Numbered from the stretch's first letter, positions 19,215-28,341 are shown. The stretch is 64,000 nt of DNA from Actinomycetota bacterium (GCA_947449765.1 CANFSP010000001.1:372001-436000), one strand, 5' to 3'. Notes: generated by a model from the sequence alone, not told the origin. Numbers and translations are program-made.

Positions 19215-20321
19215 ATGCTGCACGATTTACCTGATTACCCGTGGGACGCGATGGAGCCGTTCGCGCGCCGTGCGGCCGAGCATCCTGATGGGTTAGTGGA
19301 CCTGTCAATCGGATCACCCATCGACCCCACACCCGAGGTGATTCGAGCCGCACTTTCTCGTGCGACCGATGCACACGCGTATCCCACCACAGTGGGCACG
19401 TTTGGTCTTCGCGAAGCTATTGTGGCGTGGTTTGCCCGGCGACGCGGGGTCACCGGTCTTGACGTCGACAACGTTTTGCCAACGATTGGGTCAAAGGAAT
19501 TTGTTGCCTGGGCAGCCTTCATGCTGCAGCTGGGCGAGGGTGATGCGGTCGTGTATCCGCGCGCGGCCTATCCGACGTACGCCATCGGGGCTGCGATTGC
19601 CGGAGCCGAGGGAGTGCCGTCGGATGACCCCGCCGAGTGGCCGGCGAATACCCGCTTGGTGTGGCTCAACTCGCCGGGCAATCCGGATGGGCGCGTGCTT
19701 GATGAGGATGCGCTTCGAGCACGATTGGCGCGGGCCAGGGAGCTTGGCGCCATCGTGATCGCCGACGAGTGCTACGCCGAACTGGGCTGGGACGGTCCGT
19801 GGGCGACGCGGCACATCCCGAGTTTGCTGGATCCCGCTGTGACCGATGGTGACATCAGTAATGTCCTCGTGGCCTACAGTTTGAGCAAACAGTCGAATAT
19901 TGCCGGATACCGCGCCGCGTTTGTCGCCGGCGATGCGAAACTCGTGGCGAAGCTTGTCGTCATTCGCAAGCATGCCGGCATGATGTTGCCGGCGCCGGTG
20001 CAGGCCGCGATGGCGGCCGCGTTGGGTGACGACGCGCACGTCGCCGCGCAAAAGGAGTTGTATCGTGCGCGTCGTGAGTTGCTCATCCCGGCGCTGGTTT
20101 CGGCGGGTTTCACGCTCGACGGCAGTGAGGCGGGGCTGTACGTGTGGCTGACTGAGGGGCGCGACGCATGGGAGTCGATCAGCCGTCTCGCCGACCTCGG
20201 TATTCTCGGCGGTCCCGGCTATTTTTACGGCGATTCGTCACCTCAGCACATTCGGCTGTCGCTCACTGCAAGTGATGAGCGTATCGCCGCGGCGGCGGCT
20301 CGTCTCCGCTCACGTTTCTGA
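19215..20321 (+). CDS. dapC: Succinyldiaminopimelate aminotransferase
   Basis: This 368-residue PLP enzyme of the succinylase branch converts N-succinyl-2-amino-6-ketopimelate to N-succinyl-LL-diaminopimelate for lysine and cell wall. The fold-type I PLP lysine is K225 in SLSKQSNIAGYRAAF. Other family segments are PDYPWDAMEPF near the N-terminus, LVDLSIGSPIDPTP and WLNSPGNPDG. dapD and dapE of the same branch lie about 3 kb downstream. The start is ATG soon after the fdxA stop, with only a weak ribosome site. Confidence 0.88.
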   Translation: MLHDLPDYPWDAMEPFARRAAEHPDGLVDLSIGSPIDPTPEVIRAALSRATDAHAYPTTVGTFGLREAIVAWFARRRGVTGLDVDNVLPTIGSKEFVAWAAFMLQLGEGDAVVYPRAAYPTYAIGAAIAGAEGVPSDDPAEWPANTRLVWLNSPGNPDGRVLDEDALRARLARARELGAIVIADECYAELGWDGPWATRHIPSLLDPAVTDGDISNVLVAYSLSKQSNIAGYRAAFVAGDAKLVAKLVVIRKHAGMMLPAPVQAAMAAALGDDAHVAAQKELYRARRELLIPALVSAGFTLDGSEAGLYVWLTEGRDAWESISRLADLGILGGPGYFYGDSSPQHIRLSLTASDERIAAAAARLRSRF

Positions 20322-20352
20322 ACGCGCGTTCACCAAAGCCGCCGTTTGCCAA

Positions 20353-20358
20353 TAGGCT
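20353..20358 (+). promoter_or_regulatory. Candidate -10 box of gltA
   Basis: TAGGCT about 80 bases before the gltA GTG, giving a leader of about 75 bases with an AAGGAG site near the start. Confidence 0.4.
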
Positions 20359-20440
20359 AGAAACACCTGTGCGGACTGGCTCACGATGCCGTGCGCGCAG
20401 CTGACCGCTCACCCCAGCAGTTGTTCGCAAGGAGTAGTTC

Positions 20441-21727
20441 GTGACCGAAAACGGCCCAGCAGATGACACCGTTCAGCTGACTTTTAACGGCGTCACCACC
20501 GAGTACCCGGTCCTTGCGAGCACCCAGGGCGCGAATGCGATTGACTTCTCCGCGCTGACTAAGAACACCGGGTTGACCTCGCTTGACTATGGGTTCGTGA
20601 ACACGGCTTCCACCAAGTCGAAAATCACCTACATCGATGGTGAAGCGGGAATTCTGCGTTATCGCGGCTATCCCATCGATCAGGTGGCGACGAAGCTCTC
20701 GTTTTTGCAGACGGCATACCTGCTCATCTACGGTGAGATTCCGTCGGAAAACGAGCTGGAGCACTTCGAGTATCAGATTCAGCGGCACTCGCTGTTGCAC
20801 GAAGACCTCAAGGCGTTCTTCAACGGTTTTCCGCGCAACGCGCATCCCATGCCGGTTCTTTCTGCTGGTGTTTCGGCCCTGTCGACTTATTACGAGGACT
20901 CTCTCGACCCGAACAACCCGAGCCACATCGAAATTTCGACATACCGACTTCTCGCCAAGGTGCCGGTCATGGCGGCCTACGCGCACAAGAAGTCGATCGG
21001 TCAGGCGATGCTGTACCCCAAGAACGAGCTGGGTTATGTGGAGAACTTTCTGCGCTTGACCTTTGGTGTTCGTGCTGAGGAGTACTACCTGAACCCGGTT
21101 GTGGTGGATGCGCTCGAGCGCCTTCTCATTCTGCACGAGGACCACGAGCAGAACGCCTCCACGTCGACAGTACGCTTGGTCGGTTCGACTGATGCCAACC
21201 TGTTCGCGTCGGTGTCGGCCGGTATCAACGCACTGTTCGGTCCGTTGCACGGTGGCGCTAACGAGGCCGTGCTCACCATGCTGGGTGACATTCAGCGCTC
21301 GGGTGAGTCGGTGGAGAAGTTTGTTCAGCGTGTGAAGAACAAAGAGGACGGTGTGCGTCTGATGGGCTTCGGGCACCGCGTCTACAAGAACTACGACCCG
21401 CGTGCGCGCCTGGTCAAAGAGAGCGCCGATCGCGTCCTCGCCGAGCTCGGCGTGGTGGATCCGCTTCTCGACATCGCGAAGGAACTCGAAGAGATCGCGT
21501 TGAGCGACGAGTACTTTAGGGAGCGCAAGCTCTACCCGAACGTGGACTTCTACACGGGTGTGATTTACAAGGCGATGGGCTTCCCGACGCGTATGTTCAC
21601 GGTGTTGTTTGCGCTGGGACGCCTGCCCGGGTGGATCGCGCACTGGCGGGAGCTGAACTCGGACCCGCAGACCAAGATCGGTCGCCCGCAGCAGCTCTAC
21701 ATGGGTGAGCCAGAACGCAACATTTAG
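20441..21727 (+). CDS. gltA: Citrate synthase
   Basis: This 428-residue enzyme condenses oxaloacetate and acetyl-CoA at entry to the citric acid cycle. Catalytic residues are visible: H270 (GPLHGGANEAVL), H312 (GFGHRVYKNYDPRA) and D369 (PNVDFYTG). The N-terminal beta region and length match the type II (hexameric, E. coli-like) enzymes. The start is GTG after an AAGGAG site. It converges with a DsbA-like gene, with a short hairpin between them. Confidence 0.95.
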   Translation: MTENGPADDTVQLTFNGVTTEYPVLASTQGANAIDFSALTKNTGLTSLDYGFVNTASTKSKITYIDGEAGILRYRGYPIDQVATKLSFLQTAYLLIYGEIPSENELEHFEYQIQRHSLLHEDLKAFFNGFPRNAHPMPVLSAGVSALSTYYEDSLDPNNPSHIEISTYRLLAKVPVMAAYAHKKSIGQAMLYPKNELGYVENFLRLTFGVRAEEYYLNPVVVDALERLLILHEDHEQNASTSTVRLVGSTDANLFASVSAGINALFGPLHGGANEAVLTMLGDIQRSGESVEKFVQRVKNKEDGVRLMGFGHRVYKNYDPRARLVKESADRVLAELGVVDPLLDIAKELEEIALSDEYFRERKLYPNVDFYTGVIYKAMGFPTRMFTVLFALGRLPGWIAHWRELNSDPQTKIGRPQQLYMGEPERNI

Positions 21728-21730
21728 TCG

Positions 21731-21747
21731 CGCGAGCGATTCTCGCG
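21731..21747. terminator. Short hairpin between convergent gltA and frnE-like genes
   Basis: A six-bp stem CGCGAG / CTCGCG with a five-base loop lies in the 26-base gap. It is a weak candidate for a shared terminator. Confidence 0.35.
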
Positions 21748-21753
21748 GTGTGG

Positions 21754-22437
21754 CTAGCGCTCGGCGTGTGCCTGCTCGAGGGCTTGGGCAAATACCTCGG
21801 GTGACTGCGCGCCGGAGATTCCGTACTTGCCGTCGATGACGTAGAACGGCACGCCGGAGATTCCATACCGCACGGCGAGCTGCACGTCGGCTTCGACCGC
21901 CTCGGCGTATTCGCCTGCGGTCAACGAGCGCAGCGCATCCTCACGGTTTAGACCGGCGGCGGCGGCGATATCGGCGAGTTGTTCGAGGTCACCCACGTGT
22001 CCACCATCGACAAAGTAGGCAGCCAGCAGGAGCTCTTTCACTTCAGATTGAACGCCGTGCGCCTTGGCAAAGTGTAGGAGTTCGTGCGCCTTGCGCGTAT
22101 TGGTTTGATGCACGGCGTCGTAGTCGTAGGTGAGTCCAACTTCGGCGGCGATGCCGGTGACACGATCGAGCATCTCGTGAACCTGTTCTACCGGGATGCC
22201 CTTGCGCGCGCTGAGGTAGTCGACGGGGGTGCCGACGAAATCGACGGGCGTGTCGGGGGAGAGCTCGAAGGAGTGGTACTCGATCTCGACCGGACGACCG
22301 AAGCTCGTCACGCCCGCCTCAAACTTGCGTTTGCCGATGTAGCACCAGGGGCATTGCACGTCCGACCAGATGTCGATCTTCAGTGGGGCGTCTGAGCTGG
22401 CGTTCGGGTTGGCGTCGTCAGGTAGGTCAGTGCTCAC
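21754..22437 (-). CDS. DsbA-family oxidoreductase, FrnE-like
   Basis: A thioredoxin-fold protein of about 227 residues, close to the FrnE group of cytoplasmic DsbA-like proteins. The redox motif CPWC occurs in DVQCPWCYIGKRKFE. The C-terminal SGVPFYVIDGKYGISGAQSPEVF is the family's cis-proline and glutathione-type region. The frame is open to a TTG at 22449 that overlaps the LCP stop. GTG at 22437 is a better start because it has GAGA at a suitable distance. It is the last gene of the dapD-LCP-frnE minus-strand unit. Confidence 0.82.
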   Translation of the reverse strand: MSTDLPDDANPNASSDAPLKIDIWSDVQCPWCYIGKRKFEAGVTSFGRPVEIEYHSFELSPDTPVDFVGTPVDYLSARKGIPVEQVHEMLDRVTGIAAEVGLTYDYDAVHQTNTRKAHELLHFAKAHGVQSEVKELLLAAYFVDGGHVGDLEQLADIAAAAGLNREDALRSLTAGEYAEAVEADVQLAVRYGISGVPFYVIDGKYGISGAQSPEVFAQALEQAHAER

Positions 22438-22445
22438 GGGTGTTC

Positions 22446-23441
22446 TCAATTCGCGTTCGGTGTGGTTGCCACGGGTGGCGTGTACAGGTTTAGTGTGTCA
22501 GTGGCCAGTCCCCAGCGGATGACGCCGAGCTGTGCTTGGTCGATGGTGAGGAAGGTGTGCGGTTCTCGCGTGAAGGAACCGTCGACGGGGAGCACCATGA
22601 AGTGCACGATGTCGGTCGACGCACCCACGAAGGACGAGGCAAGTTGGGTGACGTAGTTCACGTCGATTCCCGAATCGACCGAGATGGCGCCTTGAATGGC
22701 GGTGAAGACGTTGGCGATGGTCACCGGGTTGGTGAGGGTGCCTCCGGCGAGTACTTTATCGGCGGCGGCGCGGATGAAGAGTTGCTGGTTGAGCACGCGG
22801 CGCTGATCGCCTTCGTCGAAGTCGTGGCGTCCCCGAACATAGGCGAGCGCGGATGGACCCTCCACGGTGATTTGGCCCTGGGGGAAGGTGAATTCGTCCT
22901 GCGTGAATTCGGTGGGGTTGTCTAGGGTGATTCCGCCGAGGGCGGTCGATACTTCTTCAACGCCGTGAAAGTCGATGAGCACGACATGGTCGATTTTGGT
23001 GTCGAGGAGGTTTTCGACGGTGTCCACCGCGAGGGGAACACCTCCGAAGAACATGGCCCAGTTGAGTTTGCCCTCGCCGTTGTCTTTGATCGGCACATAC
23101 ATGTCGCGCAAGAGGGTGATGATCTGGATTGATTTGCGGTCGGACGGGATGTGCACGAGCAGCATGGTGTCGGAGCGGGAGCCTTCACTGGCCGTCGGGT
23201 CATCGGCCGTCGCACCCGTGTCTATTGAACCGAGTGTGTCAGATCCGAGCAGCAGGATGTTTTGTGCGCCGTAGTTCTTGGATACGCGTGTGCTCAGTGC
23301 GTTGTCGATGATGTTGCGATTGGCGTTGAGCAGCACGATTCCGGTCACGCCTGCGATGAGTGCGAGCACGATGACGCCCGCGACGACGGTCAATGAGATG
23401 GCGAGCGCCCTCTTGCGCTTAAAGAATCCCCGAATTCCCAT
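22446..23441 (-). CDS. LytR-CpsA-Psr (LCP) family protein
   Basis: The 331-residue protein has a short basic N-terminus, one membrane span (about residues 12-34) and an extracellular LCP domain. LCP enzymes attach wall polymers to peptidoglycan from lipid-linked precursors. Motifs include ILLLGSDT, SRSDTMLLVHI, ITLLRDMYVPI and the arginine-containing YVRGRHDFDEGDQRRVLNQQ. The Pro/Asn-rich end (TPPVATTPNAN) is short. It begins three bases after the dapD stop, linking wall precursor synthesis with polymer attachment. Confidence 0.87.
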   Translation of the reverse strand: MGIRGFFKRKRALAISLTVVAGVIVLALIAGVTGIVLLNANRNIIDNALSTRVSKNYGAQNILLLGSDTLGSIDTGATADDPTASEGSRSDTMLLVHIPSDRKSIQIITLLRDMYVPIKDNGEGKLNWAMFFGGVPLAVDTVENLLDTKIDHVVLIDFHGVEEVSTALGGITLDNPTEFTQDEFTFPQGQITVEGPSALAYVRGRHDFDEGDQRRVLNQQLFIRAAADKVLAGGTLTNPVTIANVFTAIQGAISVDSGIDVNYVTQLASSFVGASTDIVHFMVLPVDGSFTREPHTFLTIDQAQLGVIRWGLATDTLNLYTPPVATTPNAN

Positions 23442-23444
23442 GGT

Positions 23445-24386
23445 TTAGTGCAGCACGCTGTTCAGGGTGATGCCGGCGCCAGTGCGCGAGATGACCTCAA
23501 TCGCACCGGTGAGGGAGTTTCGACGGAACAGGAGTCCGCTCTGCCCCGAAATATCGCGTGCCTTGACGACAACCGGTTCGCGAGCGTCGTGGTCGTCACG
23601 AACGACGACTTTGGTGCCGGCAGTCACGTAGAGGCCGGCTTCAACGACACAGTCGTCACCAATCGAGATTCCGAGCCCCGCGTTTGCGCCGAGCAGACAG
23701 CGGGCTCCAATCGAGACTCGTTCGGTTCCGCCACCGGAGAGCGTGCCCATGATGGATGCGCCACCACCGATGTCACTGCCATCTCCGACGACCACGCCTT
23801 GCGAGATGCGACCTTCCACCATCGAGGTGCCTAGGGTTCCCGCATTGAAGTTACAGAATCCCTCGTGCATGATGACGGTTCCGGGGGCAAGGTGCGCGCC
23901 CAGTCGTACTCGTGAGGCGTCGGCGATGCGCACGCGCTCGGGCGTGACGTAGTCGGTGAGGCGCGGAAAACGGTCCACGCCGTAAGCCTGTATGCCGTCA
24001 CGCATGAGGTTGCGACGCAGACGAGTGAAATCATCGGGATGTACCGGACCGGCGTTCGTCCAGACCACATTGGGTAGCAGGCCGAAGATTCCGTCCAAGT
24101 TGATGGTGTTCGGTTCGACGAGCAGGTGTGACAAGAGGTGTAACCGCAGGTAGGCGTCGGAGGTGCCGGACGGGGCGCGGGTCAGGTCGATTTCGACGGA
24201 CACCGCTTCAACGCGTACGTTGCGACGAGCATCCTCTCCAGTGTGTTCGCCGAGCTCGGCGGGGAGCTTGGCGTCAGCGGGTTTTGCGCCGAGCGCGGGG
24301 TGGGGAAACCACGTGTCGAGGACCGTGCCGTCTGCGGCCACTGTGGCGAGACCGAAGCCCCATGCGTGCGTGTGCGTCGAAACCAT
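23445..24386 (-). CDS. dapD: 2,3,4,5-tetrahydropyridine-2,6-dicarboxylate N-succinyltransferase
   Basis: This 313-residue enzyme succinylates tetrahydrodipicolinate, the first step of the succinylase branch of lysine/DAP synthesis. It is the actinobacterial type: an N-terminal domain starting [12 protein letters not shown], then a left-handed beta-helix with hexapeptide repeats (residues about 165-260, for example [16 protein letters not shown] and [19 protein letters not shown]). The ATG lies six bases from a TAACCT box, so the message is probably leaderless. It diverges from dapE across only 32 bases. Confidence 0.93.
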   Translation of the reverse strand: MVSTHTHAWGFGLATVAADGTVLDTWFPHPALGAKPADAKLPAELGEHTGEDARRNVRVEAVSVEIDLTRAPSGTSDAYLRLHLLSHLLVEPNTINLDGIFGLLPNVVWTNAGPVHPDDFTRLRRNLMRDGIQAYGVDRFPRLTDYVTPERVRIADASRVRLGAHLAPGTVIMHEGFCNFNAGTLGTSMVEGRISQGVVVGDGSDIGGGASIMGTLSGGGTERVSIGARCLLGANAGLGISIGDDCVVEAGLYVTAGTKVVVRDDHDAREPVVVKARDISGQSGLLFRRNSLTGAIEVISRTGAGITLNSVLH

Positions 24387-24418
24387 AGGTCAAGGTTACC
24401 CGCCATAAACTTGACCTC
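24387..24418. promoter_or_regulatory. Compact divergent promoter region, dapD/dapE
   Basis: The whole 32-base gap holds two outward -10 boxes: TAACCT for dapD (24393-24398, minus) and TAAACT for dapE (24406-24411, plus), each six to seven bases from its ATG. The arms AGGTCAAG (24387-24394) and CTTGACCT (24410-24417) form an inverted repeat. Each promoter's -35 region would lie over the other gene's start codon. Confidence 0.6.
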
Positions 24419-25507
24419 ATGCAGGCGTCTCTCAGCGTGACCGGTGATGTGGTCGAACTGACCCGCGCCGTCTGTGACATCGAGTCCGTCTCTGGAAACG
24501 AGTCGGCCCTGGCCGACGCCATTTTTGACGCCCTCGCCGCCTGCGCGCATCTCGAGGTGTCGCGTAATGGGGACGCCGTGGTGGCGCGCACCCGTCTCGG
24601 GCGAGAGCGGCGGGTGATCATCGCGGGGCACATCGATACCGTCCCGGTCAATCACAACCTGCCTACGCGCACCGACGGCGGTTTTCTCGTGGGGCGTGGC
24701 ACGGTCGATATGAAGGCCGGCGTTGCTGTGGCGTTGACGCTCGCGACCGAACTTCGTGAGCCGCGCCACGACGTGACCTGGATCTTCTACGACCACGAGG
24801 AGGTTGCCTCGGAGCTGAATGGTTTGGGGCGCCTCGCGCGGGAGAACCCGGAGTGGCTCGCGGGCGATTTTGCCATTTTGGGTGAACCGAGCAACGGCAC
24901 CGTCGAGGGCGGCTGCAACGGCACGTTGCGGGTGAACCTCGTGGCGCGAGGTGTGCGCGCGCATTCGGCGCGTGCATGGACCGGAGTCAATGCCATTCAC
25001 GCGCTCGCACCTGCGCTGCAGGTTCTCGCCGAATATCAGGCGCGCACGGTTGAGGTCGATTCACTGGATTATCGCGAGAGCTTGAGCGCGGTTGCCGTGA
25101 CGGGTGGTGTCGCGGGCAACGTCATCCCCGATCTGGCGACACTCACCGTCAATTACCGTTTTGCCCCCGATAAGTCGATTGCCGAAGCGACGGCACACCT
25201 GACCGAATTATTCGGTGGGCTGAGCACACCGGCGGGGGAGACGCTTTATGAGCTGGTGGTGGATGACGCCGCGAGTGGTGCCCGCCCTGGCCTGACGGCA
25301 CCTCTCGCCGCCGAGTTTGTGGCGTCGGTTGGTGCAACGCCAACGGCAAAGTTCGGCTGGACCGATGTGGCACGTTTTGGCGAACTCGGCATTCCCGCGG
25401 TGAACTATGGCCCGGGAGATCCCTCCCTGGCGCACACGGACGATGAGCGCGTTGAGATTTCGCAGATTCGCGAGTGCGTGCGCGTGATGCGCGACTGGCT
25501 CGCCTGA
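24419..25507 (+). CDS. dapE: Succinyl-diaminopimelate desuccinylase
   Basis: This 362-residue M20-family metallohydrolase releases LL-diaminopimelate from the succinylated intermediate. Zinc and catalytic residues: H71 and D73 (AGHIDTVP), D97 (GTVDMKAG), and E127-E128 (YDHEEVA). The mid-protein VARGVRAHSARAWTGVNAIH is the dimerisation/lid segment. The end FGWTDVARFGELGIPAVNYGPGDPSLAHTDDE carries the last metal ligand. The probable leaderless start is ATG. The following gene begins directly at the stop (TGAGTGATG). Confidence 0.92.
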   Translation: MQASLSVTGDVVELTRAVCDIESVSGNESALADAIFDALAACAHLEVSRNGDAVVARTRLGRERRVIIAGHIDTVPVNHNLPTRTDGGFLVGRGTVDMKAGVAVALTLATELREPRHDVTWIFYDHEEVASELNGLGRLARENPEWLAGDFAILGEPSNGTVEGGCNGTLRVNLVARGVRAHSARAWTGVNAIHALAPALQVLAEYQARTVEVDSLDYRESLSAVAVTGGVAGNVIPDLATLTVNYRFAPDKSIAEATAHLTELFGGLSTPAGETLYELVVDDAASGARPGLTAPLAAEFVASVGATPTAKFGWTDVARFGELGIPAVNYGPGDPSLAHTDDERVEISQIRECVRVMRDWLA

Positions 25508-26704
25508 GTGATGGTTCGGTTCGTCACTTCTGGCACGCGCCTCTTTGGCATGCCCTGGTGGCTTGCGGTGAGCGTGCTCTTCATCCTGGGGCGAATCGTT
25601 TCTACGTTGATGCTGCTCTGGTTCGCGGCGCATCAGGCCGAGAATCCGTGGACGGGGGCGAATCCCAGCCTGTGGGATTTTTCAACGATATGGGATGGTC
25701 ACTGGTACTACATCATTGCCGAAACCGGTTATCCGTCTGAGTTACCCACCGACGGCGACGGGCACATCACCGAAAACGCGTGGGCTTTCCTGCCGCTGTA
25801 TCCGTTCACCGTGCGGCTGGTGATGATGCTGACCGGACTCGGTTGGCCGATCGCGGCGGTGCTCGTGTCAACGGTGTGCGCCTTGGCCGCAACGCTCATC
25901 GTTTATCGACTCTTTGCGCGCGTTCTTGACCGAGGTCAAGCCTTTTTTGCCACCGCGCTTTTTACCTTCGCTCCGGTTGCCGCGGTGTATCAGGTGGCCT
26001 ACGCAGAATCGATGCAATTGCTCCTCATTGCCATTGCGCTGCTGCTTTTGCTCGAGCGCCGCTATCTGGGCATCATTCCGGTCGCCCTCTTACTCGGTGT
26101 GACCAGACCGGGCGCGCTTGCCCTGGCGCTTACGCTGGGCCTGCACTTTGTGTATCGCTGGTTCACACGCGCTCGCACGCCCTTCCCGGGCAAGGAGCGT
26201 GCCCGACTCATCGTCACCGGACTCGTCACCGCGCTTGCCGGATGTGAGTGGTTGCTCATCGCTGCCGCAGTGACCGGAACCCCCGATGCCTACGTGCGCA
26301 CCGAGCTTGCCTGGCGCAGCGTCTACATTGGCTGGGAAGCGCTCATCCCGTTCACCCCGTGGCTTCTGGCAGCACAGTGGTGGTGGCATGGTCTGAGTGG
26401 TTGGCTGGTTTTTATCGCAGTGGTGCTCTCGTTCGTGGTGTTGCTCCTGCTTCCGGCGACGCGTCGACTGGGTGTGGATCTGCGCTTCTGGCTGCTGAGT
26501 TACGGCGTCTACCTGCTCGCGGTGTTTTTTCCCCAGTCGAGTACTTTCCGCATCCTCGCCCCCATGTTTCCGGCTCTGGGAATCTTCGCGGTGCCTCGTT
26601 CGCGCGTGTTTCGCGCCCTGCTCATTGTGCTGTCGCTGATCGGTCAGTGGTTCTGGATTCACTACATGTGGGCCGTCGACGGCTACGACTGGTCACCCCC
26701 GTAA
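25508..26704 (+). CDS. Mannosyltransferase-like polytopic membrane protein (PIG-V-like)
   Basis: The 398-residue protein has about nine to ten membrane spans. It carries the family segment WDGHWYYIIAETGYP near residue 62, followed by AFLPLYPFTVRLVMML. This resembles actinobacterial mannosyltransferases of GT-C fold that use lipid-linked sugars at the outer membrane face. Acceptor unknown. Two adjacent starts (GTG 25508, ATG 25511) follow the dapE stop directly, so it is coupled to dapE. Confidence 0.75.
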   Translation: MMVRFVTSGTRLFGMPWWLAVSVLFILGRIVSTLMLLWFAAHQAENPWTGANPSLWDFSTIWDGHWYYIIAETGYPSELPTDGDGHITENAWAFLPLYPFTVRLVMMLTGLGWPIAAVLVSTVCALAATLIVYRLFARVLDRGQAFFATALFTFAPVAAVYQVAYAESMQLLLIAIALLLLLERRYLGIIPVALLLGVTRPGALALALTLGLHFVYRWFTRARTPFPGKERARLIVTGLVTALAGCEWLLIAAAVTGTPDAYVRTELAWRSVYIGWEALIPFTPWLLAAQWWWHGLSGWLVFIAVVLSFVVLLLLPATRRLGVDLRFWLLSYGVYLLAVFFPQSSTFRILAPMFPALGIFAVPRSRVFRALLIVLSLIGQWFWIHYMWAVDGYDWSPP

Positions 26705-26800
26705 CAATTAGGTGAACAAAGGGGTGCGCGGGGCTCGTGTGGTCATTGGCCCTCGGCTGAGCTGGGATAATAGAAGTAGCTCATGAAAGGGGTAGCCCCA

Positions 26801-26968
26801 ATGGCCGCTCAAAAACCTCGTACCGGTGACGGACCGATGGAAGCCACGCGCGAAGGTCGTCTCATCATCGTCAAGGTTCCGCTCGAAGGTGGCGGACGCA
26901 TGGCTGTGTCAATGACCGACGACGAAGTCACGGAATTGCACCAGCTACTCGGATCGGTTCTCAAGTAG
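26801..26968 (+). CDS. DUF3117 family protein
   Basis: This 55-residue actinobacterial protein has the family pattern KPRTGDGPMEATREGR followed by VPLEGGGRMAVSMTDDEV. Function unknown. The frame opens at 26783, but ATG 26801 has AAAGGGG eight bases upstream and gives the standard MAAxKPRTGDG start. A -10-like GATAAT at 26766-26771 suggests a leader of about 25 bases. A strong terminator follows, so the gene is monocistronic. Confidence 0.85.
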   Translation: MAAQKPRTGDGPMEATREGRLIIVKVPLEGGGRMAVSMTDDEVTELHQLLGSVLK

Positions 26969-27007
26969 AGCAACTCGACGCCGAGTGTGTTCACTCCCGC
27001 GAATGAC

Positions 27008-27038
27008 GCCCCGCCCATGAAGCTCGCTTCGGCGGGGC
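27008..27038 (+). terminator. Terminator after DUF3117 gene
   Basis: GCCCCGCC / GGCGGGGC with an inner GAAGC / GCTTC stem, followed by TTCTTCTTT. A classic intrinsic terminator. Confidence 0.85.
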
Positions 27039-27108
27039 TTCTTCTTTGCGTGCGATTCGTGCCAGACGTCCACGTGACTTAGCGGCCGCGAAGGCTTGCG
27101 CCTACGGC

Positions 27109-27735
27109 CTAGGCCCGCTTCACGATCGTGATGAGTCCGTCTCCGACCGGTGACAGCGACCAGACCTGGGAGTCATCGTCGTTCGCGTTACGCATGATGG
27201 ACCGTAGGGCGCTCGGTACCGCGCCGCGTTTTGCCGGTTCGGCAACTTCGCCGTTCCAGAGGGCATGAGGGATGAGGACAATCCCACCCGAGCGCACGAG
27301 CCGAAGTGCGTGTTGCACGTTTGTCTGCAGCTGCGTGGGATCGCCATCAACCAGAGCGACGTCGTAGTCATTGTCGTTCATGCGGGGGAGCACGTCGATG
27401 GCATTTCCGGTGATGAGTCGAACCTTGTTCGCGGCGTAGCCAGCCTGAGCAAAAATTGTTTTGGACTGTTCGTGGTGGTCGTAGTCATCATCGATGGATG
27501 TCAGTGTGGCTTCTGGGGCTCCCTCGAGCAGCCACAGGCCGGACACCCCGTAGCCGGTACCAATTTCAATGATGTTGGTGGCAGCTGCGCTCGCGGTGGC
27601 CACGGCATACTGTGCGCCCATCGACGGGGCAATCGGGGTGAGTCCGTGTTCGCGAGAGGTTACGCGGGCCGCGGCGATGTGCTCGTTTTCTCCGGCAGCG
27701 TCATCGACGTATTTCCAGTCGAGGTGAGCGTGCAT
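27109..27735 (-). CDS. O-methyltransferase
   Basis: This 208-residue class I SAM-dependent methyltransferase has the SAM motif IIEIGTGYGVSGLWLLE, the acidic loop TSIDDDYDHHE and the active-site-type segment YDVALVDGDPTQ. It resembles the O-methyltransferase family 3 proteins found next to tatB in actinobacteria. The frame is open to 27888, but ATG 27735 has an excellent AAGGAGG site, and upstream codons would overlap tatB. Acceptor unknown. Confidence 0.82.
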   Translation of the reverse strand: MHAHLDWKYVDDAAGENEHIAAARVTSREHGLTPIAPSMGAQYAVATASAAATNIIEIGTGYGVSGLWLLEGAPEATLTSIDDDYDHHEQSKTIFAQAGYAANKVRLITGNAIDVLPRMNDNDYDVALVDGDPTQLQTNVQHALRLVRSGGIVLIPHALWNGEVAEPAKRGAVPSALRSIMRNANDDDSQVWSLSPVGDGLITIVKRA

Positions 27736-27795
27736 GTAAACCTCCTTGCCCTCCAGACTAGGCGTTCTGCGCCTTCTCTCCATGCGGTGACGCGG

Positions 27796-27801
27796 TAATC
27801 T
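27796..27801 (+). promoter_or_regulatory. -10 box, leaderless promoter of tatB
   Basis: TAATCT, six bases, then the GTG at 27808. No ribosome site is visible. Confidence 0.6.
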
Positions 27802-27807
27802 CGTAGA

Positions 27808-28275
27808 GTGTTCGGTTTGACCTTCGAGAAGCTCCTCATCATTGGGCTCATCGCGGTCTTTGTGATTGGTCCCGAACGCCTGCCCCAATACGCAGCGGGT
27901 CTCGCACGCTTGGTCAAGAGCCTGCGGAACATGGCCACGAACGCCCGAGAGCGCATGCGCGAAGAAATGGGCGACGAGTTCGATGAGATCAACTGGCAGG
28001 ACCTGGATCCACGGCGCTACGATCCGCGTCGCATTATCCGCGAGGCCCTTCTCGAAGACCCGATGCTTCCCGGTCGAACGAACGCAACGGCTGCGACACC
28101 CTCTGATTCGGCGACAAAGTCTGCGTCTGCATCTTCGTCTGCGTCTTCGTCAGCGCCAAAGCCGGTGACTACGCCGGAGGCCACCCCTGCCGTCGTCGAA
28201 AATTCGGTGACGAAGGCGGCGGCTCAGGCGCGTGCCCGCGTCGAGTCGACGCCGTTCGATTCCGAAGCCACGTAG
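27808..28275 (+). CDS. tatB: Sec-independent protein translocase subunit TatB
   Basis: This 155-residue Tat translocation subunit forms the twin-arginine receptor with TatC. The N-terminal span (about residues 5-21) ends with the conserved G21-P22-E23 (VIGPERLP), then an amphipathic helix (YAAGLARLVKSLRNMATNARERM). The C-terminal third is a Ser/Ala-rich low-complexity tail. TatA and TatC are not in the window. The twin-arginine signal on the polyamine-binding protein at the window start is a likely substrate. Confidence 0.88.
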   Translation: MFGLTFEKLLIIGLIAVFVIGPERLPQYAAGLARLVKSLRNMATNARERMREEMGDEFDEINWQDLDPRRYDPRRIIREALLEDPMLPGRTNATAATPSDSATKSASASSSASSSAPKPVTTPEATPAVVENSVTKAAAQARARVESTPFDSEAT

Positions 28276-28341
28276 AACCGGAGCCGGCGGGGTCTGCAGC
28301 CACCCAGTCCGGGCGCCATGCAGCCTCGGAGCTACCCAGCC

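Noticed and set aside
26786-26799. GGGGTAGCCCC palindrome before the DUF3117 start
   Set aside because: Too short for a convincing operator or riboswitch; it overlaps the AAAGGGG ribosome site and is probably chance.
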